A stretch of 64,000 nucleotides of DNA from Nesterenkonia ebinurensis. GTDB taxonomy: Bacteria > Actinomycetota > Actinomycetes > Actinomycetales > Micrococcaceae. Both the position numbers and the translations under genes were made by a program. The notes under the pieces were generated by a model. The model had not been told where the DNA came from and made no database searches. It saw only the letters and a program-made list of their open reading frames with translations. Of the stretch, positions 51,038 to 60,175 are shown one piece after another. Numbering within the stretch: position 1 is the stretch's first letter; each line of letters starts with the position of its first letter. Location of the stretch: NCBI RefSeq assembly GCF_008711175.1, contig NZ_VWNF01000021.1:248001-312000 (forward strand), written 5' to 3'.

Positions 51038-51922
51038 TCAGCCGGCGAAGTGTGGCTGCGGGAGGCCCTGGGTGCCGTGGCCGTGTACGGCGAGCAGAGC
51101 GCCTGCTAGTGGCTGGTCGGAAAGGCTGCTGACCATTCCTTCGCCCATGGATGTGACGTAGAGCGTCTTCAGGTCTGCCCCGCCGAACATGGGTTTGGTG
51201 GGCTTCTCCACGGGCAGCTCGACGGCGCGGTCCAACCGCCCGTCCGGGGTGATGCGCAGCAGGCTCCAGCCGCCCAGGGATGCCCCCCAGTAGCAGCCGT
51301 CTGCATCTACCGCGGCACCATCAGGAGCCCCTGCTCGATCCCGGGTGCTGAAGAACGGCTCCAGCTCACCGTGCTCGCCGGTGTCCTGGTCATAGTCGGC
51401 CTGCCAGATCTGCTGCCGGGCGGTGTCCGAGAAGTAGATCCGCTCCCCCTGCGGAGAGAAGGCCAGGCCGTTGGTGATGGAGACTCCGCTCTGCCCCCGG
51501 TGGCTGCTGTGATCGGGGTCCAGCCGCCAGAAGCTACCTGCGGGTCCTACCTCCCCGCGGTCCTTCATGGTGCCAGCCCAGAACCTCCCGCGGGGGTCGA
51601 CGGCGCCGTCGTTGAACCGGTTCTGCGGCTGGTCCACCTCCGGGTCGGCGATCGGGGTCTTCTTTCCGGTGGCCGGGTCGAAGCGGTGGAATCCGCTGCG
51701 GGTGGCGAGCACCAGTCCGCCCTGCTGACGCGGTGCCAGGCAGCCGATATGCTCACCGATCATCCAGCTGCCGTCCTCCCCGGCGGGGTCGTGGCGGTGA
51801 ATGGCTCCGGCGTAGATGTCCACCCACCACAGCACCTGGGCAGCAGAGTCCCAGACGGGTCCCTCGCCGAGCTGGGCGGGGTCACCGGCTGCCCCTGCCC
51901 GCTCAATGCTGATCTGGCTCAT
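51038..51922 (-). CDS. SMP-30/gluconolactonase-family lactonase
   Basis: A 294-residue six-bladed propeller. The metal ligands are LGEGPVW (Glu), RFNDGAV (Asn), SITNGLAFS (Asn) and GAPDGAAVD (Asp); YFSDTARQQIW is a typical blade end. It hydrolyses aldonolactones. L-rhamnono-1,4-lactone would suit the neighbouring RhmD. It is the last gene of the operon RhaD-SDR, RhaB, LldD, lactonase, and its start directly follows the LldD stop. Confidence 0.88.
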   Translation of the reverse strand: MSQISIERAGAAGDPAQLGEGPVWDSAAQVLWWVDIYAGAIHRHDPAGEDGSWMIGEHIGCLAPRQQGGLVLATRSGFHRFDPATGKKTPIADPEVDQPQNRFNDGAVDPRGRFWAGTMKDRGEVGPAGSFWRLDPDHSSHRGQSGVSITNGLAFSPQGERIYFSDTARQQIWQADYDQDTGEHGELEPFFSTRDRAGAPDGAAVDADGCYWGASLGGWSLLRITPDGRLDRAVELPVEKPTKPMFGGADLKTLYVTSMGEGMVSSLSDQPLAGALLAVHGHGTQGLPQPHFAG

Positions 51923-53209
51923 CTAGCCCGTGGTGCGCGGCACCAACCGCTGCAGCTGGGTGACGTGCTTGGGCTGAAGCTCGTCCAGGCTGGCGACTTC
52001 CAGCAGTTTCATGGTGCGCACTATCTGATCAGTGAGGATCTGGATGGCGCGGTCCACACCGGGGCGGCCGCCGGCCATCAGCCCGTAGAGGTAGGCCCTG
52101 CCGACAAAGGTGAACTTGGCACCCAGGGCGATGGAGGACACGATGTCTGCCCCGTTCATAATGCCGGTGTCCAGGGTGACTTCGAGATCGTCCCCGACCT
52201 CACGGACCACCTCGGGCAGCAGGTAGAAGGGCACTGGTGCGCGGTCCAGCTGGCGACCTCCGTGGTTGGAGAGCACGATCCCGTCCACGCCGAGCCCGGC
52301 CAGCTTCTTGGCGTCCTCGACGGTCTGCACCCCCTTGACCACCAGTTTGCCGGGGAACAGCTCCCGGATGGTCTCCAGGTCCTCGAAATTGATGGAAGGG
52401 TCCATCGCTTTATCCAGCAGCTCGCCCACAGCACCCCCGGTGGAGGTCAGGGAGGCGAACTCCAGCGGCGGTGTAGTGAGGAAGTCGTACCACCACCAGG
52501 GCCGGGGCACCGCATTGGCGATGGTCTTGATGGTCAGCGCCGGCGGGATGGAGAACCCGTTGCGCTTATCCCGCAGCCGGGCTCCGGCCACCGGGGTATC
52601 CACGGTGAACAGCAGGGTGTCGAACCCGGCTGCTGCTGCGCGCTCGGTCAGGTCGTAGGAGATCTGCCGGTCTTTCATCACATAGAGCTGGAAGAAGTTC
52701 CGGCCGTGGGGGTTGGCCGCCTGGACGTCCTCCACAGAGGTGGTACCCAGGGTGGAGAGGCTGAACGGGATGCCTGCCGCCCCAGCCGCACCTGCTCCGG
52801 CCACCTCACCCTCCGTCTGCATCAGCCGGGTGAACCCGGTGGGGGCGATGCCGAAGGGCAGGGCGGAGGGCCCGCCGAAGACCTCACAGCTGGTGTCCAC
52901 CTCGGAGACATCGCGCAAGATGGCGGGGTGGAACTCTACGTCCTGGAAGGCCTGCCGGGCCCGGGCTAGGGAGAACTCGCCTTCGGCGGCGCCTTCGGTG
53001 TAGTCGAAGGCGGCCTTAGGGGTGCGCCGCTTGGCGATGGTGCGCAGATCCTCAATGGTCAGGGCTGCAGCCAGCCGCCGGCGCGAGGCGTTGAAGTCGA
53101 ACTTCTTGAACTGCATCAGCGGTGCCAGATCGGCAGGCTTAGGCACCCGGCGCTGTACACGCCGTCGTGCCTGGTTCTCAGTACTGTCGGTACCAGGGCG
53201 GTTAAACAT
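51923..53209 (-). CDS. lldD: FMN-dependent L-lactate dehydrogenase
   Basis: A 428-residue alpha-hydroxyacid dehydrogenase. [71 protein letters not shown] and [10 protein letters not shown] (catalytic His and substrate Arg) are all present. ATG 53209 follows GAGGAGAAGC closely. It oxidises L-lactate to pyruvate at the membrane with quinone. L-lactate is the expected product of both rhamnose branches here, which explains the gene's place in the operon. Confidence 0.92.
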   Translation of the reverse strand: MFNRPGTDSTENQARRRVQRRVPKPADLAPLMQFKKFDFNASRRRLAAALTIEDLRTIAKRRTPKAAFDYTEGAAEGEFSLARARQAFQDVEFHPAILRDVSEVDTSCEVFGGPSALPFGIAPTGFTRLMQTEGEVAGAGAAGAAGIPFSLSTLGTTSVEDVQAANPHGRNFFQLYVMKDRQISYDLTERAAAAGFDTLLFTVDTPVAGARLRDKRNGFSIPPALTIKTIANAVPRPWWWYDFLTTPPLEFASLTSTGGAVGELLDKAMDPSINFEDLETIRELFPGKLVVKGVQTVEDAKKLAGLGVDGIVLSNHGGRQLDRAPVPFYLLPEVVREVGDDLEVTLDTGIMNGADIVSSIALGAKFTFVGRAYLYGLMAGGRPGVDRAIQILTDQIVRTMKLLEVASLDELQPKHVTQLQRLVPRTTG

Positions 53210-53221
53210 GCTTCTCCTCAA

Positions 53222-53244
53222 TGACGACAACGCCTTCGTCGTCA
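53222..53244 (-). terminator. hairpin between rhaB and lldD
   Basis: TGACGAC (53222-53228) pairs with GTCGTCA (53238-53244) across 9 bases in the 39-base gap between the two genes. There is no T run. It might act as a processing site or partial stop that lowers lldD expression relative to rhaB. Confidence 0.25.
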
Positions 53245-53248
53245 GCTC

Positions 53249-54688
53249 TCAGCCGCGGGGCTGGTAAGTGGTCAGGTGGTGGGTGCGGGCGATCAGCCCG
53301 CGGATCTCCTCCAGTGTGCCGGTGATGGTACCGGCGGTGCGGGCCTGGATCAGGAGGTTGCCGATGGCGGTGGCCTCCACCGGGCCTGCGATCACAGGGT
53401 ACCCCGAGCGGTCGGCGGTGGCTTGGCAGAGCAGTGCGTTGAGGCTCCCACCACCGACCATATGCACTGTGTCCACGCTCCGTCCAGCGAGCCGGACGGC
53501 TTCGGCGAGCGCTTTGGCGAAGCCTGCCGCAAGGGATTCCACAATGCTGCGCACGATCTCTGCGCACGACTGGGGAACCGGTTTCTGCTGCTCTCGACAC
53601 AGGTCAGCAATGCGCTGTGCCATATCGCCGGGCGGCACAAACCGGGGGTCTTGGACGTCGAAGACCACCACGCGCTCGGCGGGGACCTCTGCTGCGGCAG
53701 TCAGAAGTTCGGCAAGATGCTGCTCTTTTCCGGTGCGACGCCGCCAGCTCGCCAAGGTCTCGGAGAGCAACCAGGTGCCCATCACATTGGTGAGGAACCG
53801 GGTGCGCCCGTCCACTCCTCCCTCATTGGTGAAGTTTGCTTCCCTGGAAGCGTCAGTCACCACGGGGGCTTTGAGCTCCAGGCCGACCAGCCCCCAGGTG
53901 CCGCAAGAGATATAGGCCGCGTTGGAGGTGGACAGTGGGGTGCCGACCACCGCAGAGGCGGTGTCGTGGGAACCGACCAGGGTGACCGGCAGTGCTTCGG
54001 CACCCAGAACATCGGTAAGCTCACCCCTCGTGGTGCCCAGGGCGGTGCCGGGGGCCGCCACTGGAGCGAAAAGGCCTGGGGGCATTCCGAGGGTGCGCAT
54101 CAGCTCGGTGTCCCAGCTTTTGGTGTGCACCTCCAACAGCCCGGTGGTCGAGGCGTTGGTCTGTTCGGTCAACTGCTCCCCGGTGAGCCAGTAGCCCAAC
54201 AGGTCGGGGATCAGCAACAGCTTCTCAGCCATCGGCAGCAGGTCATCAGCCGCGAGCTGGTACAGGGTGTTGAAGGGCAGGAACTGCAGGCCGTTACGCC
54301 GGTAGAGCTCAGCGAAAGGCACGTGCCGGTGAGTGCGCTCCACCCCGCCGGAAGTGCGCACATCCCGGTAGTGGAAGGGGACACCCAGCAAGGACATCCG
54401 CTGAGCATCAGTGCCGGTGAGCAGGCCGTAGTCCACTGCCCATGAGTCGATGCCCACTGAGACCAGCCCGCCGATGTCACGGGTCTGCCGGACGGCCTCG
54501 GCCAGCCCGTTCAGGGCGTGCTGGTAGAGGCCGACAACGTCCCAGTGCAGTCCGTCAGCTAGGGGTACTGCGGCGTTGGGGAACCTGGCGGCCTCTTTCA
54601 GGTCCAGAGTCTCGGGGCCGATCCGGCCGAGCATCACCCGTCCGGAGGAGGCCCCGAGATCCACGGCAGCGTGGGTGGTGACGGGCAT
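53249..54688 (-). CDS. rhaB: rhamnulokinase
   Basis: A 479-residue FGGY-family sugar kinase. The phosphate-1 loop is VDLGASSGRVMLG (9-21). SVGIDSWAVDYGLL, HYRDVRT, GSHDTASAVVGTPL and VGGGSLNALLCQATAD follow in the order expected for RhaB. It phosphorylates L-rhamnulose at C1 with ATP. ATG 54688 overlaps the preceding TGA by one base (TGATG), giving coupling to the aldolase gene. Longer upstream readings overlap rhaD and were rejected. Confidence 0.92.
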   Translation of the reverse strand: MPVTTHAAVDLGASSGRVMLGRIGPETLDLKEAARFPNAAVPLADGLHWDVVGLYQHALNGLAEAVRQTRDIGGLVSVGIDSWAVDYGLLTGTDAQRMSLLGVPFHYRDVRTSGGVERTHRHVPFAELYRRNGLQFLPFNTLYQLAADDLLPMAEKLLLIPDLLGYWLTGEQLTEQTNASTTGLLEVHTKSWDTELMRTLGMPPGLFAPVAAPGTALGTTRGELTDVLGAEALPVTLVGSHDTASAVVGTPLSTSNAAYISCGTWGLVGLELKAPVVTDASREANFTNEGGVDGRTRFLTNVMGTWLLSETLASWRRRTGKEQHLAELLTAAAEVPAERVVVFDVQDPRFVPPGDMAQRIADLCREQQKPVPQSCAEIVRSIVESLAAGFAKALAEAVRLAGRSVDTVHMVGGGSLNALLCQATADRSGYPVIAGPVEATAIGNLLIQARTAGTITGTLEEIRGLIARTHHLTTYQPRG

Positions 54689-56727
54689 CAGCGGAGGAAG
54701 GCGGCGGCCACACCGGCGTCGACAGGTACGTGCAGGCCAGTGGTGTGGGAGAGGTCTGAGCTGAGCAGGGCGAAGGCGGCGTTGGCCACGTTCTCGGGGA
54801 GCACCTCGCGCTTGAGGATGGTGCGCTGGGCGTAGAACTTGCCTAGGTCCTTCTCCTCGATCCCGTAAGTCTTGGCGCGGTTGGCACCCCAGCCGGAGGC
54901 GAAGATGCCGGAACCTGCCACCACGCCGTCGGGATTGATGCCGTTGACGCGAATCTGGTGTTCGCCGAGTTCGGCGGCAAGCAGTCGCACCTGGTGAGCC
55001 TGATCGGCTTTGGTGGCCGAGTAGGCGATGTTGTTGGGTCCGGCGAAGACGCTGTTCTTGGAGGAGATGTAGATGATGTCTCCGCCGAGCTCTTGGGCGA
55101 TGAGCACCTTGGCGGCGGCCTTGGAAACCAGGAAGGAGCCTTTGGCCATGACGTTGTGCTGCAGGTCCCAATCGGCCTCGGTGGTCTCCAGCAGGGATTT
55201 GGACAGAGACAAGCCGGCGTTGTTGATCACGATGTCAAGTCCGCCGAAGGCCAGCAGGGTCTCATCGATGGCTTGCTGGACGGCTGCCTCGGCGGAGACG
55301 TCTACGGCCACGCCAATGGCCTTGTCCGGTCCTCCGATCTCCGCGGCGGTCTCCTGGGCCTTCTCAAGGTTGAGGTCGGCGATGGCGACCACTGCACCCT
55401 CGGCGGCCAGCCGTTTGGCGATCGCCTTACCAATGCCCGACGCCGCCCCAGTCACCAGGGCGATGCGGGTAGCCAGCTCTTTGGGCTTGGGCATCCGGGC
55501 CAGCTTAGCCTCCTCCAGGGCCCAGTACTCGATGCGGAACTTCTCCCGCTCATCGATGGGCGTGTAGCTGGACAGGCCTTCGGCGCCGCGCATCACGTTG
55601 ATGGCGTTGAGGTAGAACTCTCCGGCCACCCGGGCGGTCTGCTTGTCCTTGCCGAAGCTGAACATGCCGACCCCGGGCACCAGCACGATGGCCGGATCTG
55701 CGCCGCGGATGGCGGGGGAGTCGGTCTCAGCATGCCGGTCGTAGTAGGCCTGGTAGTCCTTCCGGTAGGTCTCGTGCAGCTCTTTGAGCCTGCTGATGGA
55801 GTCCTCCACGGATGCCTTGGCGGGCAGGTCGAGCACCAGGGGCTTGACCTTGGTGCGTAGGAAGTGGTCGGGGCAGGAAGTGCCCAGTTCGGCCAGCCGG
55901 GGGTGTTCGGCATGGGCGAGGAAGTCCAGGACGGCGGCGTCGTCGTTGTAGTGGCCCACCTGGGGATTGTCCGCACTGGCAATGGCGCGGATGGTGGGGA
56001 TCAGGGCAGCCGCCTTGGCCCGGCGTTCCGCCTCGGGTAGGGGGCCGTAGCCCTCGAGTGCGCGACCGAAGGGCTCGGGCTTGGAGTGCTCAACGATGTG
56101 AGCCTCGGCGGTGCGGATGATCCACAGCGAGTTCTGCTCGGACTCTTCTGAGGTGTCCCCCCAGGCGGTGATGCCGTGGCCGCCGAGGATGCAGCCGACT
56201 GCCTGCGGGTTCTTCTCCTTGATCTCGGCGATGTCCAGGCCGAGCTGGAACCCAGGACGCCGCCAGGGCACCCAGACCACCTTGTCGCCGAAGATCTTCT
56301 GGGTCAGTTCCGGGCCGTCGGCCGCGCAGGCGATGGCGATGCCGGAGTCTGGGTGCAGGTGGTCCACATGGGCAGCGTCGACCAGGCCGTGCATAGCGGT
56401 GTCGATCGACGGTGCGGCACCACTTTTACCGTGGGCGCAGTAGTCGAAGGCGGCGACCATCTCGTCCTCGCGGTCAACCCCAGGGTAGGTGTTGACCATG
56501 GCGCGCATCCGGTCCAGACGCAGCACGGCCAGTCCCTCGGGTTTCAGGGTACCGAGATCGCCGCCGGAGCCTTTGACCCAGAGCAGCTCGACGTCCTGCC
56601 CGGTGACTGGGTCGCGGTCAGTGCCCTTGGCGGAGGTGTTGCCACCGGCGTAGTTGGTGTTCTTTGGGTCAGCACCGAGCCGGTTGGACCGGGTAATGAG
56701 TTCTGCGACTGCCGGGTTGGTGGCCAT
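54688..56727 (-). CDS. bifunctional rhamnulose-1-phosphate aldolase / lactaldehyde dehydrogenase (SDR)
   Basis: A 679-residue fusion. Residues 1-400 are a class II aldolase domain (NYAGGNTSAKG, DHLHPDSGIAIA, ILGGHGITAWGD). Residues about 415-679 are a short-chain dehydrogenase (TGAASGIGKAIAKRL, NNAGLS, YISSKNS, YSATKADQAH). Such RhaD/RhaE-type fusions cleave L-rhamnulose-1-phosphate to DHAP and L-lactaldehyde and oxidise the lactaldehyde to L-lactate with NAD. It is first in the operon; a strong palindrome lies 20 bases upstream. The fusion is known from Bacillus and actinobacteria. Confidence 0.93.
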   Translation of the reverse strand: MATNPAVAELITRSNRLGADPKNTNYAGGNTSAKGTDRDPVTGQDVELLWVKGSGGDLGTLKPEGLAVLRLDRMRAMVNTYPGVDREDEMVAAFDYCAHGKSGAAPSIDTAMHGLVDAAHVDHLHPDSGIAIACAADGPELTQKIFGDKVVWVPWRRPGFQLGLDIAEIKEKNPQAVGCILGGHGITAWGDTSEESEQNSLWIIRTAEAHIVEHSKPEPFGRALEGYGPLPEAERRAKAAALIPTIRAIASADNPQVGHYNDDAAVLDFLAHAEHPRLAELGTSCPDHFLRTKVKPLVLDLPAKASVEDSISRLKELHETYRKDYQAYYDRHAETDSPAIRGADPAIVLVPGVGMFSFGKDKQTARVAGEFYLNAINVMRGAEGLSSYTPIDEREKFRIEYWALEEAKLARMPKPKELATRIALVTGAASGIGKAIAKRLAAEGAVVAIADLNLEKAQETAAEIGGPDKAIGVAVDVSAEAAVQQAIDETLLAFGGLDIVINNAGLSLSKSLLETTEADWDLQHNVMAKGSFLVSKAAAKVLIAQELGGDIIYISSKNSVFAGPNNIAYSATKADQAHQVRLLAAELGEHQIRVNGINPDGVVAGSGIFASGWGANRAKTYGIEEKDLGKFYAQRTILKREVLPENVANAAFALLSSDLSHTTGLHVPVDAGVAAAFLR

Positions 56728-56746
56728 GGGGCTCCCTGGACGATGG

Positions 56747-56772
56747 ATGTTCGATAGTGATTAATCGAACAT
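56747..56772. promoter_or_regulatory. 26-bp operator-like palindrome upstream of the rhaD-SDR operon
   Basis: ATGTTCGAT (56747-56755) and ATCGAACAT (56764-56772) form a perfect 9-base inverted repeat around 8 bases, 20 bases before the aldolase ATG. It is a strong candidate target of the adjacent DeoR regulator. Confidence 0.65.
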
Positions 56773-56855
56773 AAAATATCACAGCTGCCTGTGCGGGACA
56801 ACTTTTCTGTGTGTCGCATCACAGCTTAGTGTTCCGCCCAGGCAGCAGGAAAGGG

Positions 56856-57617
56856 TCAGCGCAGGTCGACGACGTCGCGGTAGGGGTCCAACCGGGGGTC
56901 GGAGGGATCAAGTTCGGTGACCATGAGGTCGAGGCGGCCGGGCTCAAGGGCGCGGGCGGTGGCCCGGGAATCGAGCTTGGATGAGTCAGCCAGCAGGATG
57001 GTAGTTTGAGCATACTCTCGGAACACCCGCTTGATAGCGGCCTCCTCGGCCGTGGCTTCCGAGCTGCCCCAGGCTGCATCCACCGCGGCAGCGGAGGTAA
57101 TGAAGGCCGAATAGTGCAGGGAAGCGGCCATCAGCGAGGCCAGCGGCCCCACGAAGCTGTCGGTGCGCTGCTCACGATGCCCACCCACGAGCACCGGGGT
57201 GGTGCCAGGCCGCTCGGCGGCAGCCCTGAAGTTCTCCACAGAGTTGGTGACCACGGTGAGGTCGGCGGCGTGATCGAGGCTGGACAGCAGCACGCCGACG
57301 GTAGAGGAAGCGTCGAAGGCGCAGACCCCTTCGGCCGGGATCAACGGCTCGGCCTTGGCGGCTATAACGCGCTTGGCAGCTGCCTGGCGGCTGCTTCGTT
57401 CGGCGAAGGACTGCGGCTGCAAGGGCGCCACCGCACCACCGCGGACCCGGCGAACCTGACCGAGGCTTTCCAGCTCGGCGAGATCTCGGCGCAACGTCAT
57501 CTCGGAAACCCCGAGGGAGTCGGCCACAGCACTAATGGTGATCCGCCCCTCCGTGCCGAGGATCTCCATCAGCCGGACACGGCGCGACTCAGCATCAAGG
57601 GAGGAGGAAATGGCCAT
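56856..57617 (-). CDS. DeoR-family sugar-phosphate-responsive regulator
   Basis: A 253-residue protein. The DeoR winged helix is RRVRLMEILGTEGRITISAVADSLGVSEMTLRRDLAELESLGQVRRVRGGAV (about 10-62). The sugar-phosphate domain has FDASSTVGVLLSSL, LTVVTNSVENFRAA, VLVGG and LLADSSKLDSRA. I chose ATG 57617 because it begins at the usual DeoR N-terminus; an ATG at 57680 would add 21 odd residues. It is divergent from the cupin/ABC operon and upstream of the rhaD operon, so it is placed to control both. Confidence 0.88.
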   Translation of the reverse strand: MAISSSLDAESRRVRLMEILGTEGRITISAVADSLGVSEMTLRRDLAELESLGQVRRVRGGAVAPLQPQSFAERSSRQAAAKRVIAAKAEPLIPAEGVCAFDASSTVGVLLSSLDHAADLTVVTNSVENFRAAAERPGTTPVLVGGHREQRTDSFVGPLASLMAASLHYSAFITSAAAVDAAWGSSEATAEEAAIKRVFREYAQTTILLADSSKLDSRATARALEPGRLDLMVTELDPSDPRLDPYRDVVDLR

Positions 57618-57745
57618 ACCGCTGAATGCTACCGGAGAGCCCAGCTGAGGCCGGCTAGCGCGATTCACTGAAACAGTCATTGGGAACAGCGCGGCACGCG
57701 ACTCACCGATTCCCCAACTTTCCTGCGCTTGACATTGCTCCGTCA

Positions 57746-57761
57746 TATGACTAGCGTCACA
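57746..57761. promoter_or_regulatory. GlxR/CRP-like site upstream of the cupin/ABC operon
   Basis: TATGACTAGCGTCACA differs from TGTGAN6TCACA at one position. It lies 100 bases upstream of the cupin start and just after a TTGACA (57729-57734) that could be a -35 box. Confidence 0.45.
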
Positions 57762-57770
57762 TCATGCAAA

Positions 57771-57783
57771 GGTTCAATGAACC
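57771..57783. promoter_or_regulatory. palindrome upstream of the cupin/ABC operon
   Basis: GGTTCAATGAACC is a perfect 6-base-arm palindrome 78 bases before the cupin ATG. It is related only loosely (TTCa/tGAA) to the palindrome at 56747-56772, so it may be a second DeoR target. Confidence 0.4.
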
Positions 57784-57860
57784 GATTACCGGACGGTGCC
57801 ACGGCACCTCGGTCTCTAGCACGGAGCCATCCGCTCCCCGAACGCATAAGGAAGTGCCTT

Positions 57861-59132
57861 ATGACCAAAGCCATTCCCTACGAAGGCATCACCTCCGCAC
57901 AGCCAGCCATGGAGCGGGCGATGGCAGCAGGAAACGGAGTACTCCGACTCGCCCCGGCCTGGGTGCCGCGGGCATTCTGCACGCCTGGAAGACGCATCCG
58001 CCTACACCCTGACGACTACTTCCCTCTCGGCAAAGACCGCGGCGGCATTGACGAACGCTGGCTGGCCTCGGCCACCCGGGCCGAGAACGGTCCGCTCACC
58101 GGCCCATTCGAGGGGCTCAGCCTGGTGGTGGACCCCGAGACCGGAGTCATCCCCTTCGATGAGTTCATCGCTCACTTCCAGGGCGAGGCAATCGGCCAGC
58201 TCTGGGAGTCACACCAGGGGTGGCCCATGTACTCCAAGTTCTTCGACAACCAGGCCCCCTTACCCTTCCACATTCACCACCGGGACGAACACGCTGCCCT
58301 GGTGGGCAAGCCCGGTAAGCCCGAGGCCTACTATTTCCCGCCACAGATGAACAACCACATGGGGGACTTCGGCTACACCTTCTTCGGACTGCACACTGAG
58401 ACCACACGGCAGGATCTGCTAGACAAACTGGAGCAGTTCCTCACCGGCGGCGACAACAACATCACCGCCCTCTCCAGGGCCTACCGGATCACCGTGGGCA
58501 CAGGGTGGGACGTTCCGGCCGGGATCCTGCATGCCCCGGCCAGCATATGCACCTACGAACCTCAGGCAGCCTGCGATGTATTCGCCATGACTGAGTCCTG
58601 GTCCAATAATCGGGAAGTTCCCAACGAGCTTCTGTGGAAAGACGTTCCCGAGGACCGGCATGGCGACCTGGACTTCATTGTGGACCTCGTGGACTGGGAA
58701 CGGAACGTGGACAGTCGCTTCTACAGCGCCCGATTCACTCCGCCGGTGGAGACCACCGCGTCTTCTGCATCCACTGGTTGGACGGAGAAATGGATCACGT
58801 ACCGCTCGGAGAGCTTCAGCGCCAAAGAGCTGACGGTGCCCCCGAGCAGTACCGCAGTGATCGAAGAGACTGACGCCTACGGCCTGATCTGCGTGGGCGG
58901 GGCTGGACAGATCGGCGATCAGCCACTTATCGCCGCCACCGCTGTCCGCTACGGCCAGCTTACGTGTGACGAATATTTCGTGACCGCCCCAGCGGCAGCC
59001 GCGGGAGTCATCATCCGCAACACCCACCCCACCGAGGACCTCGTCATCCTCAAACACTTCGGCCCCAGCAATCAGGAGTTGCATAACGACCGTCAGGTGC
59101 TCCCGCTGGATACTGCCCAGGAGCCAGCATGA
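57861..59132 (+). CDS. cupin, class I mannose-6-phosphate isomerase-like sugar isomerase candidate
   Basis: A 423-residue protein with two cupin-like parts. The metal site is PFHIHHRDEHAALVGKPGKPEAYYFPPQMN (HxH and Glu, about 134-163), then GYTFFGLH, and GTGWDVPAGILHAPASICTYEPQ (about 213-235) with the last His. This layout matches the type I phosphomannose isomerase fold but the sequence is distant. It starts at ATG 57861 after AAGGAAG. It is first in an operon with DUF4432 and a sugar ABC importer. No L-rhamnose isomerase gene is present, so this may supply aldose-ketose isomerisation; that is a guess. Confidence 0.75.
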   Translation: MTKAIPYEGITSAQPAMERAMAAGNGVLRLAPAWVPRAFCTPGRRIRLHPDDYFPLGKDRGGIDERWLASATRAENGPLTGPFEGLSLVVDPETGVIPFDEFIAHFQGEAIGQLWESHQGWPMYSKFFDNQAPLPFHIHHRDEHAALVGKPGKPEAYYFPPQMNNHMGDFGYTFFGLHTETTRQDLLDKLEQFLTGGDNNITALSRAYRITVGTGWDVPAGILHAPASICTYEPQAACDVFAMTESWSNNREVPNELLWKDVPEDRHGDLDFIVDLVDWERNVDSRFYSARFTPPVETTASSASTGWTEKWITYRSESFSAKELTVPPSSTAVIEETDAYGLICVGGAGQIGDQPLIAATAVRYGQLTCDEYFVTAPAAAAGVIIRNTHPTEDLVILKHFGPSNQELHNDRQVLPLDTAQEPA

Positions 59133-60175
59133 GCCCGGGATGGTCTCTTCCGACACTGATCCACGGAGCCGACGGCACAGAACTCCCCCGCAGGATCGGC
59201 ACGCTGACCCAGGTAGCGCGGATCGATCGGTTCACCGAGGAAGAAGGAGCGGCCCGGGGAGCGCGCCGGCTGCGCATGATCACCGGGGGAGGACTGGAGG
59301 TGGAGGTCCATCCTGACCGTGCCCTGGACTTAGGACACGTCACCTACCGCGGAGTCCCGGTCTCCTGGATGGCACCGCCCGGCATCTCCTCCCCCGCCCT
59401 CGGAGAGGCCCGGGGCACGCAGTGGCTGCGCAGCTTCGGCGGAGGCTTGCTGGCCACCTGCGGACTGGACACCTTCGGTCCGCCGTCGTGCTCAGGAGGC
59501 ACTGAGTATCCGATGCACGGGCGTGTAGGGATCACACCCGCGACCCTGCTGGAGGCTGACGTCAGTGGCGGGGAACTGGTAATCCGCGGGGAGGTGCGGC
59601 AGAGCACAGTCTTCGGCGAGAACCTCCTGCTGCGTCGGACCCTGCGCGCACAGATCGGAAGCACGATGTTTTCCCTCGAAGACACTGTCACCAATGAGGG
59701 CCTGGAAACTTCCGGACACATGATCCTCTATCACGTAAACCTGGGGTGGCCACTGCTGGATGAGCGAGCAGCCCTGGACATCGAATCCGTCAAGGTCACC
59801 CCGCGGGACGATGATGCTGCAGCAGGCGTTGCACGCTGGCGATCGATTGAGCCGCCGCAGGAGGGTTACCGCGAGCAGGTCTTCCTGCATGATTTCCGGC
59901 ATACTCCCACAGGACGTGCGATCATCGACAACCCCGCGCTGGACCTGCGCTTCACCCTGAGTTTCGGAGCCAGGACACTGCCGAGCCTGCACCAGTGGAA
60001 GATGTCCGGCACCGGTCACTATGTCATGGGCCTTGAGCCGGCCAACACCAACCATATCCAGGGCCGTCGCAGCGCAGAGGAAGCAGCCGTCCTGCCTCAG
60101 CTCCAGGTCGGGGAGAGCGTCTCCTACCAGCTGAACTTCACATTCGGCCCTTCAGCGAAGGAACAAAAACCATGA
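59129..60175 (+). CDS. DUF4432 family protein (aldose 1-epimerase-like fold)
   Basis: A 348-residue galactose-mutarotase-fold protein of the DUF4432 group. GGGLEVEVHPDRALDLGHVTYRGVPVSWMAPPG (about 52-84), GGLLATCGLDTFGPP, PMHGRVGITPA and ILYHVNLGWPLLDE are the conserved stretches; His127 and a late Glu (GLEPANT) are candidate acid/base residues. DUF4432 proteins occur with sugar operons and probably act on sugar anomers or epimers. Both ends overlap neighbours by 4 bases. Confidence 0.83.
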   Translation: MSPGWSLPTLIHGADGTELPRRIGTLTQVARIDRFTEEEGAARGARRLRMITGGGLEVEVHPDRALDLGHVTYRGVPVSWMAPPGISSPALGEARGTQWLRSFGGGLLATCGLDTFGPPSCSGGTEYPMHGRVGITPATLLEADVSGGELVIRGEVRQSTVFGENLLLRRTLRAQIGSTMFSLEDTVTNEGLETSGHMILYHVNLGWPLLDERAALDIESVKVTPRDDDAAAGVARWRSIEPPQEGYREQVFLHDFRHTPTGRAIIDNPALDLRFTLSFGARTLPSLHQWKMSGTGHYVMGLEPANTNHIQGRRSAEEAAVLPQLQVGESVSYQLNFTFGPSAKEQKP

